A stretch of DNA of 64,000 nt from M30B80 sp965656935 (lineage in GTDB: Bacteria > Pseudomonadota > Alphaproteobacteria > Rhodobacterales > Rhodobacteraceae). Numbering within the stretch: the stretch's first letter is position 1; the number at the start of each line of letters is the position of its first letter. The translations under genes were made by a program, and so were the position numbers. Shown piece by piece: positions 9,104 to 17,937 of this stretch. The notes below the pieces were generated by a model. The model was given only the letters and a program-made list of their open reading frames with translations, was not told the origin of the DNA and did no database searches. The DNA lies in NCBI GenBank assembly GCA_965656935.1, contig CBFHMG010000006.1, positions 113,155 through 177,154 on the forward strand, written 5' to 3'.

Positions 9104-10584
9104 ATCCGCCCCTCCAAGGCCGCCACGGCAACACTGGCCTGTTCGACATCATCAAAAGGATAGACCACATCGCCCACAATCTGCCCCGTCTCATGCCCCT
9201 TGCCCGCGATCAGCAGCGCATCCCCAGGGGATAGGTTATCCACAGCCCGAAGGATCGCTTCGGCGCGATCTGCGACCTCAATCGCCTCGGGGCAGGCTTG
9301 GAGAATCTCTGCCCTGATCCCCTCAGGATCTTCTGATCTGGGGTTATCATCTGTCACAAATACAACATCCGCATGATCTGCGGCCGCCTGCCCCATCAAG
9401 GGCCGCTTGCCACGATCACGGTCGCCGCCTGCGCCGATCACCACCACCAAACGCCCCATCACATGCGGGCGCAATGCCTGAAGCGCGATTTGCACGGCAT
9501 CGGGAGTATGGGCGTAATCCACGAAGATCGGCGCCCCATGCGAGCGCGTGGCCGCCAATTGCATCCGGCCGCGCACGCCCGTGAGTTTTGGTAAGACGGA
9601 AAACACCGCTTCGGCCTCTTCTCCTGCGGCGATCACAAGGCCCGCCGCGACCATCACATTCATCGCCTGAAAGCTGCCGATCAACTCAAGCGCAACTTTG
9701 TATTGATTGCCCTGCCAGCGAAACAGCACTTCCTGCCCCGTCTCGGTCATCCGCAGCCCCGTGATCTTGAGCCGTGCGGCGCCATTGCTATGGCCCACGG
9801 TGATCACTTCGATTTCGCGGGCATCGCAGGCCTCGACCAGATCGGCGCCATGGGGGGCATCAATATTGATCACAGCCGTGCCGTCTTCGGACAGCAATTC
9901 GCTGAATAGCCGCGCCTTGGCCTCGAAATAAGCCTCCATCGTGCCGTGGTAATCCAGATGGTCTTGGGTGAAATTGGTAAATCCCGCCGCGGCAAGCTGC
10001 ACGCCTTCCATGCGGCGCTGGTCCAACCCGTGAGAGGAGGCCTCCATCGCGGCATGGGTCACGCCGGCATTGGCCATGTCGCCAAGCACGCGGTGCAGGG
10101 TCAGCGGATCGGGCGTTGTATGAATGCCAGGGGCCGAGAATGCGCCCTCCACGCCAGTCGTGCCGATATTGACGGCCTCCAGCCCCAAAAGCTGCCAAAT
10201 CTGCCGCGTGAAACTGGCGACCGAGGTTTTGCCATTGGTGCCCGTGATCGCGACCGCCACATCGGGCTGCCGCTCGAACCAGAGCGCGCAGGCATGGGCA
10301 AAGGCGGCGCGCGGGTCTTCGACAACAACAAGGGTGCACTCACTGCCTTGCAGCGCAGATTTCGCAAGCTCCGCGCCCGCGCGGTCGGTCAGCACGGCGC
10401 TCGCCTGCATCTCGATCGCGGTCTCGATAAAGCTGGCGCCATGGATATTGCTGCCAGGCAAGGCGGCAAACAGATGCCCGCGCTCAATCATACGGCTATC
10501 AAGGCTGAGCCCTGTAATCTCGACATCTTGCCCGCGCGTGGGGGTCAATCCCAAGGCAGAAAGGCGTTTGACCTCAGACGTCAT
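9100..10584 (-). CDS. murE: UDP-MurNAc-Ala-D-Glu--meso-diaminopimelate ligase MurE
   Basis: Adds the third stem-peptide residue. The 494-residue protein has the P-loop GTNGKTSVASF near 110 and EASSHGLDQRR in the central domain. The C-terminal DNPRSEDP motif is the known signature of meso-diaminopimelate specificity, so the wall should be the Gram-negative DAP type. It follows ftsI by 22 bases and overlaps murF by 4. Confidence 0.96.
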   Translation of the reverse strand: MTSEVKRLSALGLTPTRGQDVEITGLSLDSRMIERGHLFAALPGSNIHGASFIETAIEMQASAVLTDRAGAELAKSALQGSECTLVVVEDPRAAFAHACALWFERQPDVAVAITGTNGKTSVASFTRQIWQLLGLEAVNIGTTGVEGAFSAPGIHTTPDPLTLHRVLGDMANAGVTHAAMEASSHGLDQRRMEGVQLAAAGFTNFTQDHLDYHGTMEAYFEAKARLFSELLSEDGTAVINIDAPHGADLVEACDAREIEVITVGHSNGAARLKITGLRMTETGQEVLFRWQGNQYKVALELIGSFQAMNVMVAAGLVIAAGEEAEAVFSVLPKLTGVRGRMQLAATRSHGAPIFVDYAHTPDAVQIALQALRPHVMGRLVVVIGAGGDRDRGKRPLMGQAAADHADVVFVTDDNPRSEDPEGIRAEILQACPEAIEVADRAEAILRAVDNLSPGDALLIAGKGHETGQIVGDVVYPFDDVEQASVAVAALEGRI

Positions 10585-10606
10585 GCCCGAATCCCCTCAA
10601 TCACTC

Positions 10607-12391
10607 TTATTGTGAGGCGTTGGATAGCTGAGTGTTGGCCAAAGGTTCAATCTCTGGTCGCAATCCCATCAAAGGTGCTGTGCGTCGAATGATCTCGGCG
10701 GCGACGGGAACGGCGGTCCAACCCGCGGTGCGCCGCGTTTCGCCAAGCGCTACGATTTCAGGCTCATCCAAGGTGACGATCAAAGCATATTCAGGATCAT
10801 CGGCAGGGAAAACACTGGCAAAAGTGGCAAGGACGCGGTCCTCGTGATAGCCGCCCTGCGGGTTTGGCTTATCGGCGGAGCCTGTCTTGCCACCCACGGC
10901 ATAGCCTTCGACATCGCCGAAACTGGCCGTGCCTTCGGTGACAACCGCGCGCAGCATGGTGCTCATCGCGCGCGAAGTTTCCTCGGAGATCAGGCGTTCG
11001 CCATTTTGCGGCCCGTCCTGGCGCAGCAAGGTGGGCAAAACCCGCGTGCCGCCATTGGCGATGCTCGCATAGGCGGCCGCCAGATGGAGCGGAGAGCTGG
11101 ACAGACCATGTCCGTAGGAAATCGTGGCCGTCGACAACTCACCCCAGCGGGCAGGCGCAATCGGGCGGCCTGTTGCGGCCTCCACCATTTCCAGCTCTGT
11201 CGGTTCGAGAAAGCCCAATTCTTCCAGAAAACCGCGCTGCCGCTCGCCGCCAATCATGGCCGCAATCCGCGCGGTTCCAACATTTGACGAATGCACAATC
11301 ACATCGGTGACCGATTGGGTGGCCCCGTAATCATGGAAATCATTGATCGAGAAACCGCCCAAGCGCAAAGGCGCTGTAGTATCGATCATGGTCTCGGGAT
11401 TGACCAAGCCCAATTCCATCGCTTGGGCCACAGTGAAAATCTTGAAGACCGAGCCAAGCTCATAAACGCCCTGCAACGCGCGGTTGAACAGGGGGCTGTC
11501 GGCGGCCTCACCCTCGGTCAGGGGGCGTGGGCGGGAATTGGGATCGAAATCGGGCAAGGAGGCCATGGCCCGCACTTCGCCCGTATGCACATTCATCAAG
11601 ACAGCCGTGGCCCCACGGGCATTCATAATCGCCATGCCGCCTGCCAGAACTTCCTCAATGGCGGCCTGAACAGGCAGATCAATGGACAATTCCAAGGGCG
11701 CGCCATCGCGGGCAGGATCGCGCAGCTCGGTATCGAATTGCGCTTCAACCCCTGCCACACCGATCACTTCGGCGGCATTCACCGCTTCTTGGCCAAAGCT
11801 CGCACCACCAAGAATATGCGCGGCAATCGAGCCATTGGGATAAAGCCGCATCTCGCGCGGGCCAAAGAGCAGGCCAGGCTCGCCCAGATCATGAACCATC
11901 TGTTCCTGCTCGGGGCTGATATTGCGGCGCAGCCAGACAAAACGGCGCTCGGCGGTGAATTGGCGGGCCAGACGTTCGGCATCAAGATCAGGGAAAATCC
12001 GCACCAGACCCTCGATTGTGGTGGGCACATCAATGATCTCATGGGGGTGGGCATAAAGCGAATTGGTGATCAGATTGGTCGCCAAGACGCGGCCATCACG
12101 GTCCACGATATCGGCGCGGGTGTTCAAAATGGCCGAAGCACTTGTCGCGATGCGCGGCTCTTCGGCCTCGGCGGTGGCCAGCGAGGCCATCCTGAAGCCG
12201 ACAGTCGCAAAGGCGGCGAGGAAGCAAAAAGCCATCAAGAGCAGACGGCTTTCCGCGCGCTGGCGCATCTTGTCCCTCTCGGCCTCATGGCGCAGGCGCA
12301 GGTTCTCGCGCTCGATCGCATCGGGGTTTTCGCCCTTGCGGCGCGCCTCAAGAATGCGGGTCAGCGGGCGAAGCGGTATACGCGGGGTCAT
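10607..12391 (-). CDS. ftsI: Septal transpeptidase FtsI (penicillin-binding protein 3)
   Basis: Class B penicillin-binding protein that cross-links septal peptidoglycan in the periplasm. The 594-residue protein has a basic cytoplasmic N-terminus, one membrane helix at about residues 47-65, a PBP dimerisation domain and a transpeptidase domain. The active-site motifs are visible: SVFK (catalytic Ser), SSN and KTGS. The start overlaps the ftsL stop by 4 bases. Confidence 0.96.
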   Translation of the reverse strand: MTPRIPLRPLTRILEARRKGENPDAIERENLRLRHEAERDKMRQRAESRLLLMAFCFLAAFATVGFRMASLATAEAEEPRIATSASAILNTRADIVDRDGRVLATNLITNSLYAHPHEIIDVPTTIEGLVRIFPDLDAERLARQFTAERRFVWLRRNISPEQEQMVHDLGEPGLLFGPREMRLYPNGSIAAHILGGASFGQEAVNAAEVIGVAGVEAQFDTELRDPARDGAPLELSIDLPVQAAIEEVLAGGMAIMNARGATAVLMNVHTGEVRAMASLPDFDPNSRPRPLTEGEAADSPLFNRALQGVYELGSVFKIFTVAQAMELGLVNPETMIDTTAPLRLGGFSINDFHDYGATQSVTDVIVHSSNVGTARIAAMIGGERQRGFLEELGFLEPTELEMVEAATGRPIAPARWGELSTATISYGHGLSSSPLHLAAAYASIANGGTRVLPTLLRQDGPQNGERLISEETSRAMSTMLRAVVTEGTASFGDVEGYAVGGKTGSADKPNPQGGYHEDRVLATFASVFPADDPEYALIVTLDEPEIVALGETRRTAGWTAVPVAAEIIRRTAPLMGLRPEIEPLANTQLSNASQ

Positions 12392-12744
12392 GGCAGCACC
12401 TCTGCATCCGAGGCGTTCTCGAACAGTATCTCATCCTCTGGGATAGGCTCGGGAGGGCGCGGATAAGCGATTTCGGCGGTCTCTCCGAATTGTATGGGGC
12501 TCATGGATAAAAGACCCAGACGCTCGAAATTCATATCGCTCAACTCGCGCAGGCGATCAGGACGGTTGAGATAGGCCCATTCCGCACGCAAAACTGAAAG
12601 GCGCTCGCGCTCCACGCCGATGGCGCGCTGCAAACGCTCCACTTCGCGGATGGAATGTTGGGTCTGGATATTCTGGTGATAGGCCCAATAGCCCAAGCCA
12701 ATCACGGCACATGCTGTCAGGAAACTGAAAAAGCCACGCATCAC
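12388..12744 (-). CDS. ftsL: Cell division protein FtsL-like
   Basis: Small bitopic protein (118 residues) with an N-terminal membrane helix (about 4-20) followed by a heptad-like segment (HSIREVERLQRAIGVERERLSVLRAEWAYL). The sequence then reads NRPDRLRELSDMNFERL, which matches the alphaproteobacterial FtsL pattern. FtsL forms the FtsQLB complex that activates FtsWI. Its place between rsmH and ftsI, with 4-base overlaps on both sides, supports the call. Confidence 0.9.
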   Translation of the reverse strand: MMRGFFSFLTACAVIGLGYWAYHQNIQTQHSIREVERLQRAIGVERERLSVLRAEWAYLNRPDRLRELSDMNFERLGLLSMSPIQFGETAEIAYPRPPEPIPEDEILFENASDAEVLP

Positions 12745-13748
12745 AGCACCTCTGGCATTTTGGGCAATCCAAGCGCTTTACGGTCCACGGAGGCCGCTGG
12801 CGCATCTGTACGGGTCGCAACGCGCAATTTCGCCGAGCGCGACCGCGGGTTCTGGGCCAGTTCCGCCTCATCTGGGGCGATGGCCTTCTTGGGCGTCAGG
12901 GTGAAGCCCGGAATTTGGGCATCAGCCTCGGGCGCATGGCGCGAGCCGCCCCCGCCTGTGCTGGCACGCAATTGCAAAAAGCGTTTCACCACACGGTCTT
13001 CAAGGGAATGGAAGGTCACAACCGCAAAGCGGCCGCCCGATTTCAGCGCGCGCTCTGCGGCCTCCAGCCCTTCGACCAATTGGCCCAATTCATCATTCAC
13101 CGCGATGCGGATCGCCTGAAAGGATCGGGTCGCGGGATGGCTTTGATTGGGTTTCGGGCGCGGCAGGCATTTCTCGATGACGCGGGTCAGTTGCAAAGTA
13201 GTCTCGAAGGGTTGGATCGCGCGGGCGGCCACAATGGCGCGCGCAATCCTTCGCGAGGCGCGTTCTTCACCGTAGTGATAAAGTATATCGGCCAGCAATT
13301 CTTCCGAGGCGGTATTGACCAGATCAGCCGCCGAAAGCCCGCTCTGGCTCATCCGCATATCCAGCGGCCCGTCGCGCATGAAGGAAAAGCCGCGCTCGGC
13401 CAGATCAAGCTGCATGGAGGACACGCCCAGATCCAGCACAACCCCATCCAGTTCCGGATGACCCGTTTGCGCGGCCTGTTCATCCATATCGGAAAATGTA
13501 CCCGCAACCAGCTTCAGCCGCGTGCCGTAATCGCCTTGCCACGCGCTTGCCATCTCAAGGGCCAAAGGGTCCCGATCCACGCCGATCACTGCATCCGCCC
13601 CCGCCTCAAGCAAGCCACGGGCGTAGCCACCAGCGCCGAAGGTTCCATCGAGCCAAACGCCCGTGACGGGGCCTGCCGCTTTGATCAGCGGCGTCAATAA
13701 TACTGGAATATGCGGGCGCTTGGCGGGGGCGTCCAGCTCCTCCGCCAT
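12741..13748 (-). CDS. rsmH: 16S rRNA (cytosine(1402)-N(4))-methyltransferase RsmH
   Basis: SAM-dependent enzyme that N4-methylates C1402 in the ribosomal decoding centre. The 335-residue protein starts HIPVLLTPLI and has the SAM loop GTFGAGGYARGLLEAGA, the DLGVSSMQLD motif near residue 105 and the C-terminal SLEDRVVKRFL block. It is the second gene of the cluster, directly after mraZ and overlapping ftsL by 4 bases. Confidence 0.96.
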   Translation of the reverse strand: MAEELDAPAKRPHIPVLLTPLIKAAGPVTGVWLDGTFGAGGYARGLLEAGADAVIGVDRDPLALEMASAWQGDYGTRLKLVAGTFSDMDEQAAQTGHPELDGVVLDLGVSSMQLDLAERGFSFMRDGPLDMRMSQSGLSAADLVNTASEELLADILYHYGEERASRRIARAIVAARAIQPFETTLQLTRVIEKCLPRPKPNQSHPATRSFQAIRIAVNDELGQLVEGLEAAERALKSGGRFAVVTFHSLEDRVVKRFLQLRASTGGGGSRHAPEADAQIPGFTLTPKKAIAPDEAELAQNPRSRSAKLRVATRTDAPAASVDRKALGLPKMPEVL

Positions 13749-13750
13749 GA

Positions 13751-14281
13751 TTACTCGCCCCCTTGTGCGACCAACTCATCGCCCTGAGCCACCAGCGAAA
13801 GCGGATCAAAGAAATCATTACCCTGCCCCAAAGCCGCCAGAAGAGTATCGATGTCCTCATCGGCTGCTGCGGCATCAACCGGATTGAGGATGTGAAACTT
13901 GTCGCCCATCCCTTGGAACAGCGCTTCATCGGCAAGACCGAGCTTTTCGCGCGCGGCGGGGGGCAAAACCAGACGGCCCGTGTCATCCACGGTCGTCTCG
14001 TCGCATTTGCGGTAATAAAGATATTCCAGCGCCTTGCGCACAGGTGTGCCAAGCGGCGTGCGGCGGATCATGCCGTCAATCTGGTCAAACGCATCGCCAG
14101 AGAGGCATTCAAGGAAGTTTTTGGATTTATCGCCATAAGCAATATAGAGACGCGGCGGCGCGCCTGCGGTGGCGCTCTTCTGATCGGAATTCTGCAGGAC
14201 ACGACGAAACTTGACCGGGATCGAGACCCGGCCTTTTCCGTCCATCTTGTTCAGGCTTTCGCCTTGAAACCTGCGTTCCAC
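13751..14281 (-). CDS. mraZ: Transcriptional regulator MraZ
   Basis: First gene of the dcw cluster. MraZ binds DNA through two SpoVT/AbrB-type domains and in E. coli represses its own operon. The 176-residue protein shows both repeats: DGKGRVSIPVKFRRVL near residue 15 and DDTGRLVLPPAAREKLGL near residue 97. The C-terminal 35 residues are acidic and low in complexity. A cluster of GGG triplets with 10-base phasing lies about 320 bases upstream and may be its binding site. Confidence 0.94.
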   Translation of the reverse strand: MERRFQGESLNKMDGKGRVSIPVKFRRVLQNSDQKSATAGAPPRLYIAYGDKSKNFLECLSGDAFDQIDGMIRRTPLGTPVRKALEYLYYRKCDETTVDDTGRLVLPPAAREKLGLADEALFQGMGDKFHILNPVDAAAADEDIDTLLAALGQGNDFFDPLSLVAQGDELVAQGGE

Positions 14282-14846
14282 GTCTTTGCGCCCTATTTCG
14301 GCCTCAATTTGGCCCTAGTTTTCTTTTGCGCCGCTCTGGTTGGCCCGTTTGGGCCCCAGAAACGACAACGGCGGATCGAGCTAGCTGCCACTGCCCAATC
14401 CGCCGCCCTGTCCCATTTCTGGGTGACCAACTGCGCAAGCCACCTGGGGGGATGTCTGCTCGTTTGCGCGTCGGCTCTTCTTCCAGCAAGAGAGATGCCT
14501 GTATGAACACCTGCCTTATTTTTATTTTTGATCAGAGCTTTGGGAGCTCTGTGTTCGACCTCTGTTGCCTTGGTTAATCTTGTCTCATGGAATAAATTCC
14601 CAATCAATCCCTTTTTTTGGGAAAAAATCCCAACACTTGGTTTTTGGGGCATCTCTAGAACAACATATGGTGGGTGAAATCAGGCAAAATACCGCTTAAG
14701 TTGTGGGTGGGGCCATTTTACACGCAACATATAGGGGTCAGCGGGCTGTCCCAGAATTTGGAAAATTTTTCCAAGCACCGCGCATAACATGCGCCCAGAT
14801 CACACGGACTGGCCGAAAAAACCCGCGGATCGGCACGAATCACCAT
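14282..14846. other. Long non-coding leader/intergenic region upstream of mraZ
   Basis: About 565 bases without a convincing gene; the open frames here lack conserved features. It holds the candidate MraZ box (about 14599-14631) and a perfect 8-base-arm palindrome TTGGAAAA-T-TTTTCCAA at 14758-14774. It ends at the mrp terminator. The distance from box to mraZ start implies either a long 5' leader or a promoter I could not place. I found no match to RNase P or other well-known RNAs. Confidence 0.5.
14597..14632 (-). promoter_or_regulatory. Candidate MraZ box (phased GGG repeats)
   Basis: On the minus strand TGGGA, AGGGA and TGGGA occur with GGG triplets at plus positions 14629-14631, 14609-14611 and 14599-14601. 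The spacings are 20 and 10 bases, that is, a 10-base phase with one missing repeat. E. coli MraZ binds TGGGN repeats separated by 5 bases, which gives the same phase. The position upstream of mraZ fits autoregulation; the distance of about 320 bases to the start codon is unusual. Confidence 0.55.
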
Positions 14847-14847
14847 G

Positions 14848-14878
14848 AAAAAAGCCCGACACGCAACGCATGTCGGGC
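14848..14878 (-). terminator. Rho-independent terminator of mrp
   Basis: On the minus strand GCCCGACA pairs perfectly with TGTCGGGC around a 9-base loop, followed by TTTTTT. It lies 28 bases after the mrp stop codon and separates mrp from the mraZ regulatory region. Confidence 0.85.
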
Positions 14879-14905
14879 CTTGAAATCCATGTCTTGGGGT
14901 ATCGC

Positions 14906-16000
14906 TTAGGCCATCCCGCCTTCGACCAGCCTTGCGGCCAGTTGCGCATAGGCCTGCGCCATCGGCCCCTCGCCCGCCGCGATTGGCGTGCCCGCATCGC
15001 CCGCAATCCGCGTCTCAAGCGAGATCGGCAATGCACCAAGGAAAGGCACATCGATCCTGTCCGCCTCGGCGGCAACCCCGCCATGGCCGAAGATATGCGC
15101 CTCATGGCCGCAATTCTCGCAGATATAGGTCGACATATTCTCGATCAGACCCAGAACAGGGGTTTTGAGCGTGTTGAACATATCAAGCGCCTTGCGCGCA
15201 TCCAGAAGGGCCACATCCTGCGGTGTGGACACCACAATCGCCCCCGTCAGCTTGGAGCGTTGGCACAGCGTCATCGCAACATCGCCCGTGCCTGGGGGCA
15301 GATCGACCAGCAGCACATCCAATTCCCCCCATTCGACTTGGGTCATCATCTGCTGCAAGGCCCCCATCAACATCGGCCCACGCCAGACCACGGCCTTCTC
15401 CTCGGCCAGCATCAGGCCGATCGACATCATCGTGACGCCGTGATTGTGCAACGGAATAATGGTTTTGCCATCGGGCGAGGCGGGGCGTTTCGAAATGCCC
15501 ATCATGCGCGGCTGCGACGGGCCGTAGATATCGGCATCCAGCAGGCCCACCTTGCGGCCCTGTTTGGCCAGTGCCACAGCCAGATTGGAGGACACCGTTG
15601 ATTTCCCAACACCGCCCTTGCCCGAACCGATGGCCAAAATCCGTGCAACCCCTTTCGGGTTCATCGGCTCATTCTGGGGCTTTGGATGCCCGCCTATCTT
15701 GAGGCTTGGCGGCTGGCCGCCCTGCGCAGGTGCGGCGGGTGCTTTGGGTTGGGGGCCATGCGCCGTCAGCGCGACGGTGGCTTGGGTCACACCTTCTAGA
15801 TCCTGCACAATCTTTTGTGCGGCCTGACGCAGGCCTTCCATCGCTTTGGCGGCTTCGGCGCTTTCAGCCTCGATGATAAAGCTCACACGCGTATCCGCGA
15901 TTTGCACAGCGCGGATCAAATCACGGCTGACCAGATCGCCACCATCAGGCAATGCAAGTGTTTTCAGGGCTTCAAGGACAGTCTCGCGCGTCACGCTCAT
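14906..16000 (-). CDS. mrp: Iron-sulfur cluster carrier ATPase Mrp/ApbC
   Basis: Cytoplasmic P-loop ATPase that binds and delivers Fe-S clusters. The 364-residue protein has an N-terminal MIP18/DUF59 domain (about 1-85) and a proline/alanine-rich linker. The deviant Walker A GSGKGGVGKST starts near residue 126, and the CxxC pair (CENCGHEA) near residue 280 holds the bridging cluster. It is transcribed alone and ends at a clear terminator. Confidence 0.93.
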   Translation of the reverse strand: MSVTRETVLEALKTLALPDGGDLVSRDLIRAVQIADTRVSFIIEAESAEAAKAMEGLRQAAQKIVQDLEGVTQATVALTAHGPQPKAPAAPAQGGQPPSLKIGGHPKPQNEPMNPKGVARILAIGSGKGGVGKSTVSSNLAVALAKQGRKVGLLDADIYGPSQPRMMGISKRPASPDGKTIIPLHNHGVTMMSIGLMLAEEKAVVWRGPMLMGALQQMMTQVEWGELDVLLVDLPPGTGDVAMTLCQRSKLTGAIVVSTPQDVALLDARKALDMFNTLKTPVLGLIENMSTYICENCGHEAHIFGHGGVAAEADRIDVPFLGALPISLETRIAGDAGTPIAAGEGPMAQAYAQLAARLVEGGMA

Positions 16001-16054
16001 TGGCTTTGGCCTTCTTTTCGGTCTTTCACTCTGAACAGGGACATAAGCCAGCTC

Positions 16055-17242
16055 TCACGCTTTCACACCCCCTAGAATGATTGCGGCCTGTGCAAGGATG
16101 CCCAAAACCCCCGCCACAACCAAGGCGGGGCCAATCTCGATCCATTCGGCAAGACCACCAATCGCCAATGCACCAAGGGCGACCGTGCCAAAGCCCACAA
16201 CGGTCCAAAGGCTCATGACGCGGCCCCTGAATGCATCGGGCAGATCAGTCTGGATCGCCGCCTGCAAGGACACCCCGCACCATGTCGCGCAAAAGCCCGA
16301 AATAGCGGTAGCCGCCAGCGCCAAGGGCCAAATCGGAGCCAGCCCCATTAGAACCACGGCAACCTGCCCCACCATCGCGGCCAAAAGAACCTGCCATGGG
16401 ATGCGCGCCCCAACCGCGCCCACACCCACGGATTTCAGCATGGCAGCCACCAGCGCCCCAGCTCCCGCCGCCCCCGTCAACAGCCCCAGCCCTGCCGCGC
16501 CCCGTTCAAAAGCGCCATCGGCCAGCACGGGCAGTACCTCCAAGGCTCCGCGCAGGATGGTCGCAAAGACCACCGTGATCAAAAGCGCTTGGCGCACCAA
16601 AGGGCTGGCCATCGAATATCGCACCCCTTCGCGCAATTCGCTCAGGAAAGGGGCCGCGGCCCTCGGCGGCAGTGAACGCGGGCGCAGCCGCATGAGAACC
16701 ACAATCATCGGAATATAGAAGGCAACCGCGACCCAAAGGCTGATTGCCGCGCCAAATTGGGCAATGATCAGCCCTGTCACGGCAGGGGCCACCAGCCGCG
16801 CGAGGTTGAAATTCAGCGCCGTGACCGAAACCACATGCTGCACCATATCAACCGCCACCAAGCGCGGCCCCAAAGACATGCGTACCGGATGATGCGCCGA
16901 GCTGATCACACCAATCATCAGCGCCGCCAGCATCACCCCCACAGGTGCGATAAAGGGCAAAAACAGCGCCAAGAGGGTCAGGGTCAGAATCATGGCGCCA
17001 TTGGTAAAGAACGCGGCCGTTCGAATATCCATCCGATCTGCCAAAACGCCAAAGAAAGGCCCCGCCACCAAGGTCGGCGCCATGCTCAAACCCGCCACGA
17101 TACCTACAAATCCGGCAGAGCCCGTCAGCTCCCATGCGATCCATGCAAGGGTAACACGCTGCATCCAGATGCCTTGGACAGCAAAGAAGATCCCTATAAA
17201 AAACAGCCTGAACTGCCTGTCCGAGAAGGCCAGAAGGGCCAT
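16055..17242 (-). CDS. MFS transporter (EntS-like drug/metabolite exporter)
   Basis: 395-residue membrane protein with 11-12 hydrophobic segments and the fold of the MFS_3 (EntS) branch. The N-terminal stretch RQFRLFFIGIFFAVQGIWMQRVTLAW and the loop GPFFGVLADRMDIR, an MFS motif A variant between helices 2 and 3, support this. Substrate cannot be told from sequence; relatives export siderophores, sugars or drugs. It follows mrp's start region by about 55 bases on the same strand and could be read into mrp. Confidence 0.85.
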   Translation of the reverse strand: MALLAFSDRQFRLFFIGIFFAVQGIWMQRVTLAWIAWELTGSAGFVGIVAGLSMAPTLVAGPFFGVLADRMDIRTAAFFTNGAMILTLTLLALFLPFIAPVGVMLAALMIGVISSAHHPVRMSLGPRLVAVDMVQHVVSVTALNFNLARLVAPAVTGLIIAQFGAAISLWVAVAFYIPMIVVLMRLRPRSLPPRAAAPFLSELREGVRYSMASPLVRQALLITVVFATILRGALEVLPVLADGAFERGAAGLGLLTGAAGAGALVAAMLKSVGVGAVGARIPWQVLLAAMVGQVAVVLMGLAPIWPLALAATAISGFCATWCGVSLQAAIQTDLPDAFRGRVMSLWTVVGFGTVALGALAIGGLAEWIEIGPALVVAGVLGILAQAAIILGGVKA

Positions 17243-17455
17243 ACCACCACCTCTCTTGAGCGCCCGTTAATAGGTCAGCCTTTGCTATGCATTTTCTGCA
17301 TAGCAGCATTGACCAAGCACGGGATTGTGCGAACGCAGCATTGGGTTATCTTCAGTATCAACGAAAGGGCAAACGCCCAACTGATGATTACCACGCCAAA
17401 GCCCAATTCGGGGCAGCTGGCGAGATCCGCAGAAACTTGAACCAAGGATTTACCA

Positions 17456-17671
17456 ATGGCCTATGTCGCAGGTAGCCGCAATACAACGATCTCCATGGGC
17501 GCACGCCTTGCCGAGATCAAAACACAGTTTTCCGAAGCTTTCGCTGCATGGCGCGTATATCGCCGCACAGTGGCCGAGCTTCAGGAACTGAGCACACGCG
17601 AATTGAGCGATCTGGGCATCTCGCGCTCCATGATCCGCAGCATCGCAATCGAAGCCGCTTACGGCAAGTAA
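17456..17671 (+). CDS. DUF1127 small protein upstream of CcsR-like RNAs (CcaF1-like)
   Basis: 71-residue basic protein whose C-terminal half ELQELSTRELSDLGISRSMIRSIA is the arginine-rich DUF1127 signature. AAGGA precedes the ATG. In Rhodobacter sphaeroides the equivalent gene (RSP_6037, ccaF1) is co-transcribed with the CcsR1-4 small RNAs and its product affects RNA maturation and turnover. Here six CCTCCTCCC hairpins begin 18 bases after the stop codon, so co-transcription and processing are likely. I did not identify its promoter; in R. sphaeroides the locus is controlled by alternative heat-shock sigma factors. Confidence 0.9.
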   Translation: MAYVAGSRNTTISMGARLAEIKTQFSEAFAAWRVYRRTVAELQELSTRELSDLGISRSMIRSIAIEAAYGK

Positions 17672-17689
17672 GCGCAAGCTTGAAGAACA

Positions 17690-17720
17690 CCTGAACGCTC
17701 CTCCTCCCTTTGCGTTCAGG
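17690..17720 (+). ncRNA. CcsR/cuckoo-type hairpin RNA 1
   Basis: A perfect 9-base stem (CCTGAACGC with GCGTTCAGG) encloses the loop TCCTCCTCCCTTT, presenting the anti-Shine-Dalgarno-like CCUCCUCCC motif. It is the first of six units and lies 18 bases after the DUF1127 stop codon. Confidence 0.8.
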
Positions 17721-17731
17721 AACAGCGGTAA

Positions 17732-17756
17732 ATCTCCTCCTCCTCCCTTTGGAGAT
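17732..17756 (+). ncRNA. CcsR/cuckoo-type hairpin RNA 2
   Basis: A 6-base stem (ATCTCC with GGAGAT) encloses a loop with TCCTCCTCCCTTT. The separation from unit 1 is 11 bases. The motif is the same as in unit 1 but the stem sequence is unrelated, so the loop is the conserved part. Confidence 0.75.
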
Positions 17757-17797
17757 GAGCCGCGAAACAAGGATCGAAAGATCCAAATGGATGCGCA

Positions 17798-17818
17798 GCC
17801 CCTCTCCTCCCTCGGGGC
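17798..17818 (+). ncRNA. CcsR/cuckoo-type hairpin RNA 3
   Basis: A 5-base GC stem (GCCCC with GGGGC) encloses TCTCCTCCCTC. The motif is shortened to CTCCTCCC. It lies 41 bases after unit 2, with a small GGATC-GAAA-GATCC hairpin in between. Confidence 0.65.
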
Positions 17819-17830
17819 ACGTGACCAAAG

Positions 17831-17865
17831 CAGCGGCCCTCTTATCCTCCCTCTGAGGGTCGCTG
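17831..17865 (+). ncRNA. CcsR/cuckoo-type hairpin RNA 4
   Basis: An 11-base stem (CAGCGGCCCTC with GAGGGTCGCTG, one G-U pair) encloses a loop with TATCCTCCCTCT. The motif is shortened to TCCTCCC. It is among the longest stems in the array. Confidence 0.7.
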
Positions 17866-17897
17866 AACTTCATACCGGTCGAAAGACCGAGCCATCG

Positions 17898-17928
17898 GTT
17901 GCCTTCTCCTCCTCCCTTTGGAGGCAAC
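17898..17928 (+). ncRNA. CcsR/cuckoo-type hairpin RNA 5
   Basis: A 7-base stem (GTTGCCT with AGGCAAC) encloses a loop with TCTCCTCCTCCCTTTGG, carrying the full CCTCCTCCC motif. A small ACCGGTC-GAAA-GACCG hairpin lies between units 4 and 5. Confidence 0.75.
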
Positions 17929-17937
17929 TGAAACAAG

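Noticed and set aside
14282..14652. Possible RNase P RNA or other structured RNA upstream of mraZ.
   Set aside because: The conserved GAGGAAAGTC core and other RNase P elements are absent.
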